From Lutibacter sp. (GTDB lineage Bacteria; Bacteroidota; Bacteroidia; Flavobacteriales; Flavobacteriaceae): a stretch of 64,000 nt of DNA. The notes beneath the pieces are model-generated. The model worked only from the letters and a program-made list of their open reading frames with translations. It had not been told where the DNA came from and ran no database searches. The translations under genes were made by a program, and so were the position numbers. Positions within the stretch are counted from its first letter, which is position 1. Each line of letters opens with the position of its first letter. The stretch spans positions 1-64,000 of the forward strand of contig NZ_WTAR01000013.1 of the NCBI RefSeq assembly GCF_013139515.1, read 5' to 3'. Below, in pieces: positions 9,633 to 20,076 of the stretch.

Positions 9633-11693
9633 ATGCTTCATAAAAATTTAATCAATCCCAAAAGTATTGCTATCGTAGGCGCTTCAAATAATATTCAAAC
9701 ACCTGGCGGGAGAGTTCTTAAAAATTTAATTGACCATAATTTTAAAGGTGAATTAGTTACTGTAAATCCAAAAGAAACAACAATTCAAGGAGTTAAATGT
9801 TATAAAAACATTACTGAAATTCCTAAAGTAGATTTAGCAATTATAGCAATTGCTTCAAAGTATATTTTAGAAACAATAAAAGTTTTAACACAGCAAAAAA
9901 ACACCAAAGGATTTATTATTTTTTCAGCAGGTTTTAGTGAAAAAGATGAAGAAGGTGAAAAATTAGAACAACAAATAGTTAATGAAATAAGTGCTGTTGG
10001 CGGATCTTTATTAGGGCCTAATAATATTGGCTTAATAAATCAGAATTATGCAGGTGTTTTTACAACTCCAATTCCAAAATTAAATCCAAAAGGAGTTGAT
10101 TTTATTTCAGGCTCTGGAGCTACAGCTGTTTTTATTATTGAAGCAGCAATGGCTACTGGACTCACATTTTCGAGTGTTTATTCTGTTGGTAATTCAGCTC
10201 AAATTGGCATTGAAGAAATTTTAGAACATTTAGACACAACTTTTGATTCTAAAACAAGTTCAACCATAAAACTACTTTATATTGAAAGTATTAACAATCC
10301 TAAAAAAATATTAAAACACGCAACTTCTTTAATTAATAAAGGTTGCAAAATTGCAGCTATTAAAGCAGGAAGTTCAGATGAAGGAAGTAGAGCTGCAAGT
10401 TCACACACAGGCGCTTTAGCTAATTCAGATATTGCCGTAGATGCGTTGTTCAAAAAAGCCGGAATTATTAGATGTTTTGGAAGAAATGAGTTAATCACAG
10501 TAGCTTCAATTTTTACACGTCCTGAGTTAACTGGAAAAAATATTGCCATTATTACACACGCAGGCGGACCAGCAGTAATGTTAACAGATGCTCTTTCAAA
10601 AAATGGTTTAAATATACCTGAAATTACAGGTAAAGAAAGTGAAGAATTGTTAACCAACTTATACGTTGGCTCATCCGTTTCTAATCCTATTGATTTTTTA
10701 GCGACTGGAACTGCCGAACAATTAGAAATAATTATTGATTATTGCGAAAATAAATTTCCAACTATAAATGCTATGGTTGTAATTTTTGGAAGCCCTGGTT
10801 TATTTGAAGTGTTTGACGTTTATGATGTTCTTCATAAAAAAATGAAAACTTGCAAAAAACCAATTTTCCCTGTTCTACCTTCAGTTGTGAATGTGAAAAA
10901 TGAGATTGATTATTTTATTTCAAAAGGAAATATCAATTTTCCTGATGAAGTTATTTTTGGAAATGCTTTAGGTAAAATTTACGCAACTCCAAAACCAAGT
11001 ACTCCTAAAAATTCAGAATTTAAAGTTTATAAAAATACCATAAGGAATATTGTTGATAAAAGTAACGGTGGTTATTTACATCCGCAACAAGTAAAAGAAC
11101 TATTGACTGCTGCAGGAATTCCAATAGTGCAAGAAGCAATTTGTAAAACTAAAAAAACTTGTTTGCTTGGAGTTCAAAAAATAGGTTTTCCTGTGGTAAT
11201 GAAAGTTGTTGGTCCAGTTCATAAAAGTGATGTTGGAGGGATTATTTTAAATATTTCTTCAGAAGAAAAACTAAACGAATCCTATGATAAAATAATACAA
11301 ATTGATGGAGCAACTGCTGTTTTAATTCAGCCTATGAAAAAAGGGATTGAATTATTTATTGGCGCAAAAAAAGAAGACAATTTTGGGCATTTAGTGTTAT
11401 GCGGTTTAGGTGGAATTTACATTGAAGTTTTAAAAGATATTAGTGCTGCTTTGGCTCCAATTTCAAAAAGTGAAGCTAGTGAAATGATTCAAAATTTAAA
11501 ATCATATAAAATTTTGCAAGGCGCTAGAAATCAAGAAGGTATTAATGAAAGTTTATTCGCTGAAATAATTTCAAAAGTGGCTAATTTAGTTGAAATAGCT
11601 CCTGAAATAAGTGAATTAGATTTGAATCCTCTTCTAGGAAATTCAAAAGAGGTTATTGCCGTTGATGCAAGAATTAGAATTGAAAAAAATTAA
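9633..11693 (+). CDS. acetate/acyl-CoA ligase (ADP-forming), fused alpha-beta
   Basis: CoA-binding N-terminus (PKSIAIVGASNNIQTPGGRVLKNL), succinyl-CoA ligase-like middle (SHTGALANSD) and ATP-grasp C-terminus (GFPVVMKVVGPVHKSDVGGI). Confidence 0.9.
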   Translation: MLHKNLINPKSIAIVGASNNIQTPGGRVLKNLIDHNFKGELVTVNPKETTIQGVKCYKNITEIPKVDLAIIAIASKYILETIKVLTQQKNTKGFIIFSAGFSEKDEEGEKLEQQIVNEISAVGGSLLGPNNIGLINQNYAGVFTTPIPKLNPKGVDFISGSGATAVFIIEAAMATGLTFSSVYSVGNSAQIGIEEILEHLDTTFDSKTSSTIKLLYIESINNPKKILKHATSLINKGCKIAAIKAGSSDEGSRAASSHTGALANSDIAVDALFKKAGIIRCFGRNELITVASIFTRPELTGKNIAIITHAGGPAVMLTDALSKNGLNIPEITGKESEELLTNLYVGSSVSNPIDFLATGTAEQLEIIIDYCENKFPTINAMVVIFGSPGLFEVFDVYDVLHKKMKTCKKPIFPVLPSVVNVKNEIDYFISKGNINFPDEVIFGNALGKIYATPKPSTPKNSEFKVYKNTIRNIVDKSNGGYLHPQQVKELLTAAGIPIVQEAICKTKKTCLLGVQKIGFPVVMKVVGPVHKSDVGGIILNISSEEKLNESYDKIIQIDGATAVLIQPMKKGIELFIGAKKEDNFGHLVLCGLGGIYIEVLKDISAALAPISKSEASEMIQNLKSYKILQGARNQEGINESLFAEIISKVANLVEIAPEISELDLNPLLGNSKEVIAVDARIRIEKN

Positions 11694-12796
11694 TTGTTTT
11701 CAAAAAAATCAACTTTCCCCATATTGGAAGCATTAATGCTTCCAATTAAAAAATTAGTGTTTTTTGGTTGAATTTTAAAAATAACATTTTCATCTTTAAG
11801 CTCTTGAAAATGTGTAATTATTTTTTTGTTAGAAATAATTGCATTGTCAAAAATAAGTGTATCAATAGCTTTTTTTCTAATTAAGGTTTTAATTTGCTCA
11901 AAATCATCAATTAAATTTTTATCTATATTTAATATATTAAAGCTATCCTTTAAACCGTTTTTAGGTTGTGAAAATTTAAAATATTTTAATAAAAACCACA
12001 ATTCAATTCCAAAGCTCATTATAAAATCATAAATACGATTTAGCTTAAAATGCTTTTTATAAAATATTTTCATAGCCTCGTGAAAATATTTTAAATTTTT
12101 AATGTCTTTTTTTGTGCTTTCACCCTTATAATGAACTACTTGCGAGTTTGCGTAATAATAATTCTGATATCCTTTATTTAAAATTTTATAACTTAAATCA
12201 ATATCTTCACCGTACATAAAATATGCTTCATCAAAACCATTTACTTCGTTATAAACTGATCTTTTCACCAACATAAAAGCACCAACTAAAATATCAACAA
12301 CTCCTGTTTCATTTTCATTTAAATGAGTTGCATAATATTTCCCAGTTCGTTTACTTGAAATTCCAAAAAGTTTATTAAACGAAACTTGTGGTGTTGGTAT
12401 TCCCCGTTTACTTTCTGGCAAAAACTTCCCTGAGCCATCAATTAATTTAACACCTAAAACACCTAAATTTTGTTTGCTTTTTGCATATGCTAAAATTTGA
12501 GTAAATGTATCTTCTGCAACAACAGTATCAGGATTTAAAATTAAAATATATTCCCCCTTAGCAATTTTAACTCCTTGGTTATTTGCTTTTGAAAAACCAA
12601 CATTTTCTTTATTTTGAATAAGAATTACTTCAGGATATTTTTCTAAAATTAATTGACAACTAGTATCTGTAGAATTATTATCAATCACAATAATTTCAGT
12701 CTGTAAATTTTTAGAAGCAGCTTGCACACTTAATATACACTGCTCTAAAAAATACTGAACATTATAATTTACAATTATTACAGATAAATCCATCAA
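11690..12796 (-). CDS. glycosyltransferase family 2
   Basis: LSVIIVNYNVQYFLEQCILSV, DNNSTD, ILNPDTVV, GEDIDLSYKI. Confidence 0.92.
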   Translation of the reverse strand: MMDLSVIIVNYNVQYFLEQCILSVQAASKNLQTEIIVIDNNSTDTSCQLILEKYPEVILIQNKENVGFSKANNQGVKIAKGEYILILNPDTVVAEDTFTQILAYAKSKQNLGVLGVKLIDGSGKFLPESKRGIPTPQVSFNKLFGISSKRTGKYYATHLNENETGVVDILVGAFMLVKRSVYNEVNGFDEAYFMYGEDIDLSYKILNKGYQNYYYANSQVVHYKGESTKKDIKNLKYFHEAMKIFYKKHFKLNRIYDFIMSFGIELWFLLKYFKFSQPKNGLKDSFNILNIDKNLIDDFEQIKTLIRKKAIDTLIFDNAIISNKKIITHFQELKDENVIFKIQPKNTNFLIGSINASNMGKVDFFENN

Positions 12797-13408
12797 TTAA
12801 AATGACTTTTCAAAGGGAATTCTATTTACAATACTTCTTCCTAAAGTTATCTCGTCAGCGTATTCAAGTTCATCTCCTACCGCTATACCACGAGCAATAG
12901 TTGAAGTTTTCACATTAAACCCTTCAATTTGCTTAAATATATAAAAGTTTGTAGTATCTCCTTCAATAGTTGAACTTAACGCAAAAATTATTTCGTTTAT
13001 ACTTCCACTTTTTATCTTTTCAACCAGACTTTGAATTGTTAAATTATGAGGCCCAACACCCTCAATAGGTGAAATTTTCCCACCCAAAACGTGATACAAG
13101 CCTTTAAACTGAGCTGTATTTTCAATGGCCATTACATCCCTTACATCTTCAACAACACAAATAATTTTTGAATTTCTTAATGGATTAGCACAAATCTGAC
13201 ATACTTCAACATCAGAAATATTATGGCATTTTTTACACAATTTTATTTCATCAACTAAATTAGTCAATGAATTTGATAATTGATGCGTTTGTGAAGTTGG
13301 TTGTTTTAACAAATGCAACACCAATCTAAGCGCTGTTCTTTTACCAATTCCTGGCAACTGAGAAACCTCATTTACGGCATTTTCTAAAAGTTTTGAAGAA
13401 AAATTCAT
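12797..13408 (-). CDS. recR: recombination protein RecR
   Basis: [50 protein letters not shown]. Internal Met [10 protein letters not shown] preferred over the ORF-track start at 13423. Confidence 0.95.
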   Translation of the reverse strand: MNFSSKLLENAVNEVSQLPGIGKRTALRLVLHLLKQPTSQTHQLSNSLTNLVDEIKLCKKCHNISDVEVCQICANPLRNSKIICVVEDVRDVMAIENTAQFKGLYHVLGGKISPIEGVGPHNLTIQSLVEKIKSGSINEIIFALSSTIEGDTTNFYIFKQIEGFNVKTSTIARGIAVGDELEYADEITLGRSIVNRIPFEKSF

Positions 13409-13475
13409 GCAGCAAATGTACAATTAGGAAATGATATTCTCAATAATTTTAGTTTCTTTGTTAAAATATCAATTT

Positions 13476-14912
13476 ATGCAGCCAATACATATCATTTTAT
13501 TAATAATAGGATATTTTAGTGTTCTTATTTTAATTTCATTTTTAACAGGAAAAAACGAAAGTAACGACACTTTTTTTAAAGCTAATAAACAATCACCTTG
13601 GTATGTTGTTGCTTTTGGAATGATTGGCGCATCACTATCTGGCGTTACGTTTATCTCAGTTCCTGGTTGGATTGAAGGTAGTCAGTTTGCATACATGCAA
13701 ATGGTATTGGGTTACATTATTGGTTATGCAATTATTGGGTTGGTTTTGTTACCGTTGTATTACCGCTTAAACCTTACTTCAATTTACACGTATTTAAAAG
13801 ATAGATTTGGGAATTATAGTTATAAAACTGGCGCTTCTTTCTTTTTACTTTCAAGAATTATTGGTTCATCATTTAGATTGTTTTTAGTAGCAAATGTATT
13901 GCAGTTAATTTTATTTGATAGTTATGGAATTCCTTTTTGGGTTACGGTTGTAATTACAATTCTACTCATTTGGTTGTATACTTTTAGAGGAGGAATTAAA
14001 ACCATAGTTTGGACAGATACTTTACAAACATTATTTATGTTAATTGCTGTTGGAGTGTGTATTTATACAATTTCTGATGCATTAAAAATCGATAATTTAT
14101 TCAGCTATATTTCTGAAAATAAACTTTCAAAAACATTCTTTTTTGAAGATATTAAGGCTGGTAATTACTTTTGGAAACAATTTTTTACTGGTGCTTTTAT
14201 TGCTGTTGTTATGACTGGCCTTGACCAAGATATGATGCAGAAAAACCTAACCTGCAAAACTTTAAAAGATGCTCAGAAAAACATGTTTTGGTTTACCATT
14301 GTTTTAGTAATTGTAAACTTTTTCTTCCTTTCATTAGGTGTTCTTTTAACCGATTATGCAACTGCAAACCAAATTAACGCACATAAAGATGAACTATTCC
14401 CAACCATTGCAATGTTGGGTGATTTAGGTTTAGGAGTTTCGCTTTTCTTTTTATTAGGTCTTATAGCCGCAGCATATTCAAGCGCTGATAGTGCTTTAAC
14501 ATCACTTACTACTTCTTTTAGTATTGACATTTTAGAAATTGACCAAAATAAATCGGTAAAAAAACAAGTACAAATAAGAAAGCAAGTACATATTCTTTTT
14601 TCATTTATTTTAGTTGCTACCATTTTAATTTTCAAATATTTTATTACTGATGAAAGTGTTATCTCAAAAATATTTCAGTTTGCAGGTTACACTTATGGCC
14701 CATTATTAGGATTGTATGCTTTCGGGTTATTTACTAAACTTAATGTTAAGGATAAAGCTGTACCATTTATTGCTATACTTGCACCAATAGTAACAATTGC
14801 TGTTAGTTTTTATTCAAAAAAATGGTTTAATTTTGATTTTGGCTTCTTTATATTAATTATAAACGGCCTTTTAACCTTCTTAGGCTTGTTATTATTCAGT
14901 AAGAAAAATTAA
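13476..14912 (+). CDS. sodium:solute symporter family protein
   Basis: Multi-TM SSS family (GVTFISVPGWIEGSQFAYMQMVLGY, AYSSADSALTSLTTSFSIDIL). Start chosen at MQPIHIILLIIGY. Confidence 0.9.
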   Translation: MQPIHIILLIIGYFSVLILISFLTGKNESNDTFFKANKQSPWYVVAFGMIGASLSGVTFISVPGWIEGSQFAYMQMVLGYIIGYAIIGLVLLPLYYRLNLTSIYTYLKDRFGNYSYKTGASFFLLSRIIGSSFRLFLVANVLQLILFDSYGIPFWVTVVITILLIWLYTFRGGIKTIVWTDTLQTLFMLIAVGVCIYTISDALKIDNLFSYISENKLSKTFFFEDIKAGNYFWKQFFTGAFIAVVMTGLDQDMMQKNLTCKTLKDAQKNMFWFTIVLVIVNFFFLSLGVLLTDYATANQINAHKDELFPTIAMLGDLGLGVSLFFLLGLIAAAYSSADSALTSLTTSFSIDILEIDQNKSVKKQVQIRKQVHILFSFILVATILIFKYFITDESVISKIFQFAGYTYGPLLGLYAFGLFTKLNVKDKAVPFIAILAPIVTIAVSFYSKKWFNFDFGFFILIINGLLTFLGLLLFSKKN

Positions 14913-14921
14913 ATTTGTAGT

Positions 14922-15569
14922 ATGGAGAAAGACTTAAGTAATTACCGAAAAGTTTACCAAAAAAAAGAGCTTTCTAAAAAAGAAGTTCCGGAAAATCCTA
15001 TGGAATTATTTCAAAAGTGGTTTTTTGAAGTTGAAGAGTTTGGTGGGAATACGGAAGCAAACGCCATGACAATTTCTACAGTTGACACGAATGGAACTCC
15101 ACAAAACAGAGTTGTTCTCTTAAAAAAATATACGTGGGAAGGATTTATTTTTTACACCAATTACAATAGCGAAAAAGGGAAATCCATAAAACAAAACCCA
15201 AATGTTTGTTTATCATTTTTTTGGAATAACATTGAAAGACAAGTAATTATAAAAGGAGAAGCTGAAAAAATTTCAGAAAACTTATCAGACGGATATTTTG
15301 AATCTAGGCCTGATGGAAGTAAACTTGGTGCTTGGGCTTCAAACCAAAGTAAAGTTGTACCATCACGTAAATTTTTAGATGATCGTTTAGCTTCTTTTGA
15401 AGATAAGTTTAAAGATAAAGAAATTACAAGGCCCAAAAATTGGGGTGGTTTTATTGTAAAGCCTACAAGTATTGAATTTTGGCAAGGACGCCCAAATAGA
15501 ATGCACGACAGAATTAAATACACTTTACAAAAAGATTTTAATTGGAAAATTGAAAGATTAGCTCCTTAA
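14922..15569 (+). CDS. pdxH: pyridoxamine 5'-phosphate oxidase
   Basis: NRVVLLKKYTWEGFIFYTNYNSEKGKSI, SRPDGSKLGAWASNQS, IEFWQGRPNRMHDRI. Confidence 0.95.
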   Translation: MEKDLSNYRKVYQKKELSKKEVPENPMELFQKWFFEVEEFGGNTEANAMTISTVDTNGTPQNRVVLLKKYTWEGFIFYTNYNSEKGKSIKQNPNVCLSFFWNNIERQVIIKGEAEKISENLSDGYFESRPDGSKLGAWASNQSKVVPSRKFLDDRLASFEDKFKDKEITRPKNWGGFIVKPTSIEFWQGRPNRMHDRIKYTLQKDFNWKIERLAP

Positions 15570-15600
15570 TTTTTATATTTGAACCTCCAACCAACGCCAA

Positions 15601-16089
15601 ATGAAAACACTTTACATTGTTAGACACGCAAAATCTTCTTGGGAATACGAAGGAGTTAAAGATATTGACCGTCCTTTAAAAAAACGAGGGATAAATGATG
15701 CTTATTTGATTTCTAATGTGTTAGAAAAAAAAATAGCCAGTCCAGATGTTTTTGTGTCTAGTTGTGCAAATAGAGCATTGCACACTGCTATGATTTTTAG
15801 TTACACCTTTAATTACCCGCTAGCAAATCTTAAAATTAGCAAATCACTATATAGTTTTAGTGATGGGTATTTAATTAAAACCGTGAAAGCATTAGATGAT
15901 GGTTTTGATTCTGCTATTATTTTTAGCCATGACCATGGAATTAGCGATTTTGTAAATAAGTTTGGAAATAAGTTTCTAAATCATGTACCAACTTGTGGTG
16001 TTATTGGAATTAAATTTGATTCTAACCACTGGAAAAACATTAAATCTGGAGAAACATTTTTAACTGAATTCCCTAAAAATTATAAATAA
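15601..16089 (+). CDS. histidine phosphatase family protein (SixA-like)
   Basis: LYIVRHAKSSWEYEGVKDIDRPLKKRG motif. Confidence 0.9.
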   Translation: MKTLYIVRHAKSSWEYEGVKDIDRPLKKRGINDAYLISNVLEKKIASPDVFVSSCANRALHTAMIFSYTFNYPLANLKISKSLYSFSDGYLIKTVKALDDGFDSAIIFSHDHGISDFVNKFGNKFLNHVPTCGVIGIKFDSNHWKNIKSGETFLTEFPKNYK

Positions 16090-16097
16090 TTACGATT

Positions 16098-16991
16098 TTG
16101 AAAATTGAAAAACTTGCTGGAATTGATATTGGATCAAATGCTGTACGCCTACTTGTTACCAATGTAATTACTGAAAAAGATGAGAAACCAAGTTTTAAAA
16201 AATCTGCGTTAGTACGTGTGCCAATCCGTTTAGGTGCTGATTCATTTATTAAAGGTGTAATTTCTGAAGAAAATAAAATTAGAATGATTAAAGCTATGAA
16301 CGCTTTTAAATTGCTAATGGAAGTTCACGGTGTTGAAAAGTATTATGCTTGTGCTACTTCAGCTATGAGAGATGCTTCTAATGGAAATGATGTTATCAAT
16401 GAAATTTTTGAGCAGACTTCAGTGAAAATCAACATTATTGATGGTAAAAAAGAAGCCGCTATTATTTTTTCAACCGATTTAAGTGATGTTATTGAAAGTG
16501 ATAAACCGTACCTTTATGTTGATGTTGGTGGTGGAAGCACAGAGTTTACGTTATTTTCAAATGGCGAAATTGTTAATTCAAAATCATTTAAAATAGGAAC
16601 TGTTAGATTACTTAACTATAGCAAAGATGAAGCACTGAAAATATGGGAGGATATTGAAATTTGGATTAGAGAAAACACTAAAGATTTAAAAAAAGTTGCA
16701 CTTATTGGCTCAGGTGGAAATATAAATAAGATATATAAATTATCTGGCAAACAATTAGGAAAACCATTGTCGCTAATTTACATGAAAGCTCATTATCAAT
16801 TTTTAAAACAAATGACTTACGAGCAACGTATTTCAGAAATGGGTTTAAATCCGGATAGGGCTGATGTAATTATCCCCGCTACCAAAATATATATAAATGC
16901 CATGAAATGGAGTGGAGCAACTAAAATTTACGTTCCAAAAATTGGATTGGCTGATGGTATTGTAAAAAGCCTATACTACAACAAACTATAA
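16098..16991 (+). CDS. Ppx/GppA-type phosphatase (exopolyphosphatase-like)
   Basis: AGIDIGSNAVRLLV, CATSAMRDASNG, VDVGGGSTEFTLF, GSGGNINK. Confidence 0.92.
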   Translation: MKIEKLAGIDIGSNAVRLLVTNVITEKDEKPSFKKSALVRVPIRLGADSFIKGVISEENKIRMIKAMNAFKLLMEVHGVEKYYACATSAMRDASNGNDVINEIFEQTSVKINIIDGKKEAAIIFSTDLSDVIESDKPYLYVDVGGGSTEFTLFSNGEIVNSKSFKIGTVRLLNYSKDEALKIWEDIEIWIRENTKDLKKVALIGSGGNINKIYKLSGKQLGKPLSLIYMKAHYQFLKQMTYEQRISEMGLNPDRADVIIPATKIYINAMKWSGATKIYVPKIGLADGIVKSLYYNKL

Positions 16992-17005
16992 AACAACAAC
17001 TTACT

Positions 17006-17050
17006 TAAAAAGCTATCATTCTGAACCAAATTCAGAATGATAGCTTTTTA
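17006..17050. terminator. bidirectional intrinsic terminator with REP-like core
   Basis: aaaagctatcattctgaa-ccaaa-ttcagaatgatagctttt, long perfect stem between convergent genes. Confidence 0.9.
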
Positions 17051-17073
17051 TAAATTTATTTATGCTTCTAAAC

Positions 17074-17883
17074 TTATGCTTTTACAAATTCTTCAACTAA
17101 TTTACCTACAATTTTCTCAGCAACTTTAGCTACTTTTTGAACTTCTTCATGAGAAACTTCTTCAACAATTCCTTCAACACCTAAATCTGTAATTACTGAA
17201 ATTCCAAAGCAAGTCATTCCCATGTGTTTTGCCACAATTACTTCAGGAACGGTTGACATTCCAACAGCATCAGCGCCAACTAATTTCACCATTCTATATT
17301 CTGCAGGAGTTTCAAAAGTAGGACCTTGCAAAGCTAAATAAATTCCTTTTTGAAGTGTTACATCCATTTTAGCTGCAATTTTTTCCATTTTAGCTATCAT
17401 TTTATAACTATAAGGCTCGTGCATATCAACAAATCTTGGTCCAAAACGATCATCGTTCCCCCCTCTTAAAGGATGTTCAGGAATAAAATTAATATGATCT
17501 GTAATTAACATAATATCTCCAACTTTAAAAGCCGGGTTAACACCTCCAGAAGCATTAGAAACAATTAAATTTTCAACGCCTAAATATTTCATTACACGCA
17601 CTGGAAAAACTGTTTGTTCCATAGTCCAACCTTCATAATAATGAAAACGCCCACGCATTGCAATTACTTTTTTATCTCCTATTGTTCCAAAAATTAATTG
17701 TCCTGAATGCCCAGCAACTGTTGACACTGGAAAGTTTGGAATTTCCTCATAAGGAATGGTAAGTTCAACGCTGATTTTATCAACCAAATTCCCTAAACCT
17801 GTTCCTAAAATAATTCCATAATCTGGTGTTGTTATTCCTTTCTCTTGAAGAAATTTAACTGTATCTTGAACTTTATTCCACAT
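17074..17883 (-). CDS. punA: purine-nucleoside phosphorylase
   Basis: GIILGTGLGNLVD, FPVSTVAGHSGQLIFG, GRFHYYEGW, GPTFETPAEYRMVKLVGADAVGMSTVPEV. Confidence 0.95.
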   Translation of the reverse strand: MWNKVQDTVKFLQEKGITTPDYGIILGTGLGNLVDKISVELTIPYEEIPNFPVSTVAGHSGQLIFGTIGDKKVIAMRGRFHYYEGWTMEQTVFPVRVMKYLGVENLIVSNASGGVNPAFKVGDIMLITDHINFIPEHPLRGGNDDRFGPRFVDMHEPYSYKMIAKMEKIAAKMDVTLQKGIYLALQGPTFETPAEYRMVKLVGADAVGMSTVPEVIVAKHMGMTCFGISVITDLGVEGIVEEVSHEEVQKVAKVAEKIVGKLVEEFVKA

Positions 17884-18883
17884 ATTTATTTATTAATTTA
17901 TCAAAACTTGTACTTTTAGCTACAAATTTTGTTTGTATTGATATATATCTCAAATTTTGCAATCCTACAAAGATACGAACATAATCTTTCTCTGTTGTTA
18001 TAACACAATTATTATTATCTAAAGTTAAAGCATTTATTTTCTCAACTTCATGCTTTTTAAAATTATAATGATCAGGGTATTTTAAATGTTTAAATTTAAT
18101 ATTTAGACTTTTTAAATAATCTGTTAAAGGTGCCGGATTTGCAATTCCTGTAATTAGTATTATTTTTTTATTCACTAATTCTAATAAATTTAAGGTTGAA
18201 GAACCTTTCAACTCATTATCATATTCAATAGCTGTAAAAAATACTTGCTGATTTAAGCTTGGTTTTAATCTATTTATAATCTCTAACTGCTCAGCCTCAG
18301 AAATTGTACTTGGGCATTTTGTTACAATAATAACTTGTGCTCTTTTAGCTCCGGACTTAGATTCTCTTAAATTTCCTGTAGGCAATAGTACATCATCAAC
18401 ATACAAATCGCTAAAAGAAGTTAGTAAAATATTAAAACCTCCTTGTACTTTTCTGTGCTGAAAAGCATCATCTAACAAAACTATATCTGGTGGATTTTCT
18501 AAGGTTTCTAGCTTTTGAATAGCATTTGTTCTATCTGCATCAACACAAACTATAATATTAGGGAACTTCTTATAATATTGAAATGGTTCATCTCCAATAA
18601 CTTCCGAAGAAGAATTTTCATCAGCAATAATAAAACCCTTGCTTTTACGCTTGTAACCTCTACTTAAAACTGCAATCTTATAATTGTTTTGCAACAACCT
18701 AATTAAATACTCAATTTGTGGTGTTTTTCCAGTTCCACCAACACTTAAATTCCCAACAACAATAGTTGGAACTTTAAATTTGGTTGATTTGAACACATTT
18801 ATTTGATACAAATAATTACGAACACTTGTAATTAATCCATACAATAATGAAAACGGAAACAGTATTTTTCTAAAAAAATTCAC
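17873..18883 (-). CDS. lpxK: tetraacyldisaccharide 4'-kinase
   Basis: VPTIVVGNLSVGGTGKTPQIEYL, LSRGYKRKSKGF, LLDDAFQHRKV. Confidence 0.94.
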   Translation of the reverse strand: MNFFRKILFPFSLLYGLITSVRNYLYQINVFKSTKFKVPTIVVGNLSVGGTGKTPQIEYLIRLLQNNYKIAVLSRGYKRKSKGFIIADENSSSEVIGDEPFQYYKKFPNIIVCVDADRTNAIQKLETLENPPDIVLLDDAFQHRKVQGGFNILLTSFSDLYVDDVLLPTGNLRESKSGAKRAQVIIVTKCPSTISEAEQLEIINRLKPSLNQQVFFTAIEYDNELKGSSTLNLLELVNKKIILITGIANPAPLTDYLKSLNIKFKHLKYPDHYNFKKHEVEKINALTLDNNNCVITTEKDYVRIFVGLQNLRYISIQTKFVAKSTSFDKLINKYVE

Positions 18884-18980
18884 TAAAAGCTAAAATACAA
18901 AACAAATTAAAAATTTATACCTAAATAGGTCAACTTTCTTATCTAAAATATATCTTTGTTACACAAATTCTATTTCTACT

Positions 18981-20075
18981 ATGATAATTAAAGATATTAC
19001 AGATTGTATTGAAGAAATTTCTCCTTTAAATTATGCTGAAAGTTTTGATAATGTTGGTTTACTAGTTGGAAGTTATTCAACTAAAGTAACTGGAGTTTTA
19101 GTAACACTAGACACTTTGGAAGTAATTGTTGATGAAGCAATTGAGAAAAATTGCAATTTAATTGTTAGCTTTCATCCAATTATATTTTCAGGATTGAAGA
19201 AATTAAACGGCTCTAATTATGTAGAACGCGTAGTGCTAAAAGCAATTAAAAACGATATTTCAATTTATGCAATGCACACGGCTTTAGACAACTCTTTTGA
19301 AGGTGTAAATGCTAAAATTTGTGAAATACTTGGGCTGCAAAACAAAAAAGTTTTAATTCCACAAAAAAATACCATAAAAAAACTAACAACGTACGTTCCA
19401 AGTAATAATGCTGAAGAAGTGAGGCAAGCGCTTTTTAATGCAGGTGCTGGTAGTATTGGAAATTACGATAATTGCAGTTTTAATACTGAAGGTTTTGGAA
19501 CTTATAAAGGGAACGAAAATTCAAATCCTGTAATTGGTGAAAAAGGGAAATTACACACTGAAAATGAAACTTTTATCAGTGTTATTTTTGAAAAACATAA
19601 AGAAAAAAATATACTAACAGCGCTTTTTAATTCACACCCGTATGAAGAAGTTGCTTTTGATATTGTACCATTAGCAAATTTAAATCAAGAAATTGGACTT
19701 GGAATGATTGGCGAATTACAAGAAAAAAGAAGTGAATTAGACTTTTTAAATTTTATAAAAAAAACAATGAATGCTAAAGGTATTAGGCATTCAAAATTAA
19801 TTGGAAAACCCGTTAAAAAAGTCGCCGTCTTAGGAGGTTCAGGAAGTTTTGCAATTGAAAAAGCTATAAACGCTGGTGCTGATATGTATATTACTTCAGA
19901 CATAAAATATCATGAATTTTACAAAGCTGAGAACAAACTTGTAATTGCAGATATTGGACATTTTGAAAGTGAACAATTCACAAAAAATCTTTTAGTTGAT
20001 ATACTTACAAAAAAATTCCTTAATTTTGCCATCATTTTATCAAATAGAAACACAAACCCAATTTATTACTTATAA
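18981..20075 (+). CDS. Nif3-like dinuclear metal center protein
   Basis: SFHPIIFSGLKKL, YAMHTALDN, KKVAVLGGSGSFAIEKAINAGADMYITSDIKYHEF. Confidence 0.92.
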   Translation: MIIKDITDCIEEISPLNYAESFDNVGLLVGSYSTKVTGVLVTLDTLEVIVDEAIEKNCNLIVSFHPIIFSGLKKLNGSNYVERVVLKAIKNDISIYAMHTALDNSFEGVNAKICEILGLQNKKVLIPQKNTIKKLTTYVPSNNAEEVRQALFNAGAGSIGNYDNCSFNTEGFGTYKGNENSNPVIGEKGKLHTENETFISVIFEKHKEKNILTALFNSHPYEEVAFDIVPLANLNQEIGLGMIGELQEKRSELDFLNFIKKTMNAKGIRHSKLIGKPVKKVAVLGGSGSFAIEKAINAGADMYITSDIKYHEFYKAENKLVIADIGHFESEQFTKNLLVDILTKKFLNFAIILSNRNTNPIYYL

Positions 20076-20076
20076 T

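Noticed and set aside
10277-10657. Minus-strand ORF 126 aa
   Set aside because: Antisense to the acyl-CoA synthetase gene; no independent support.
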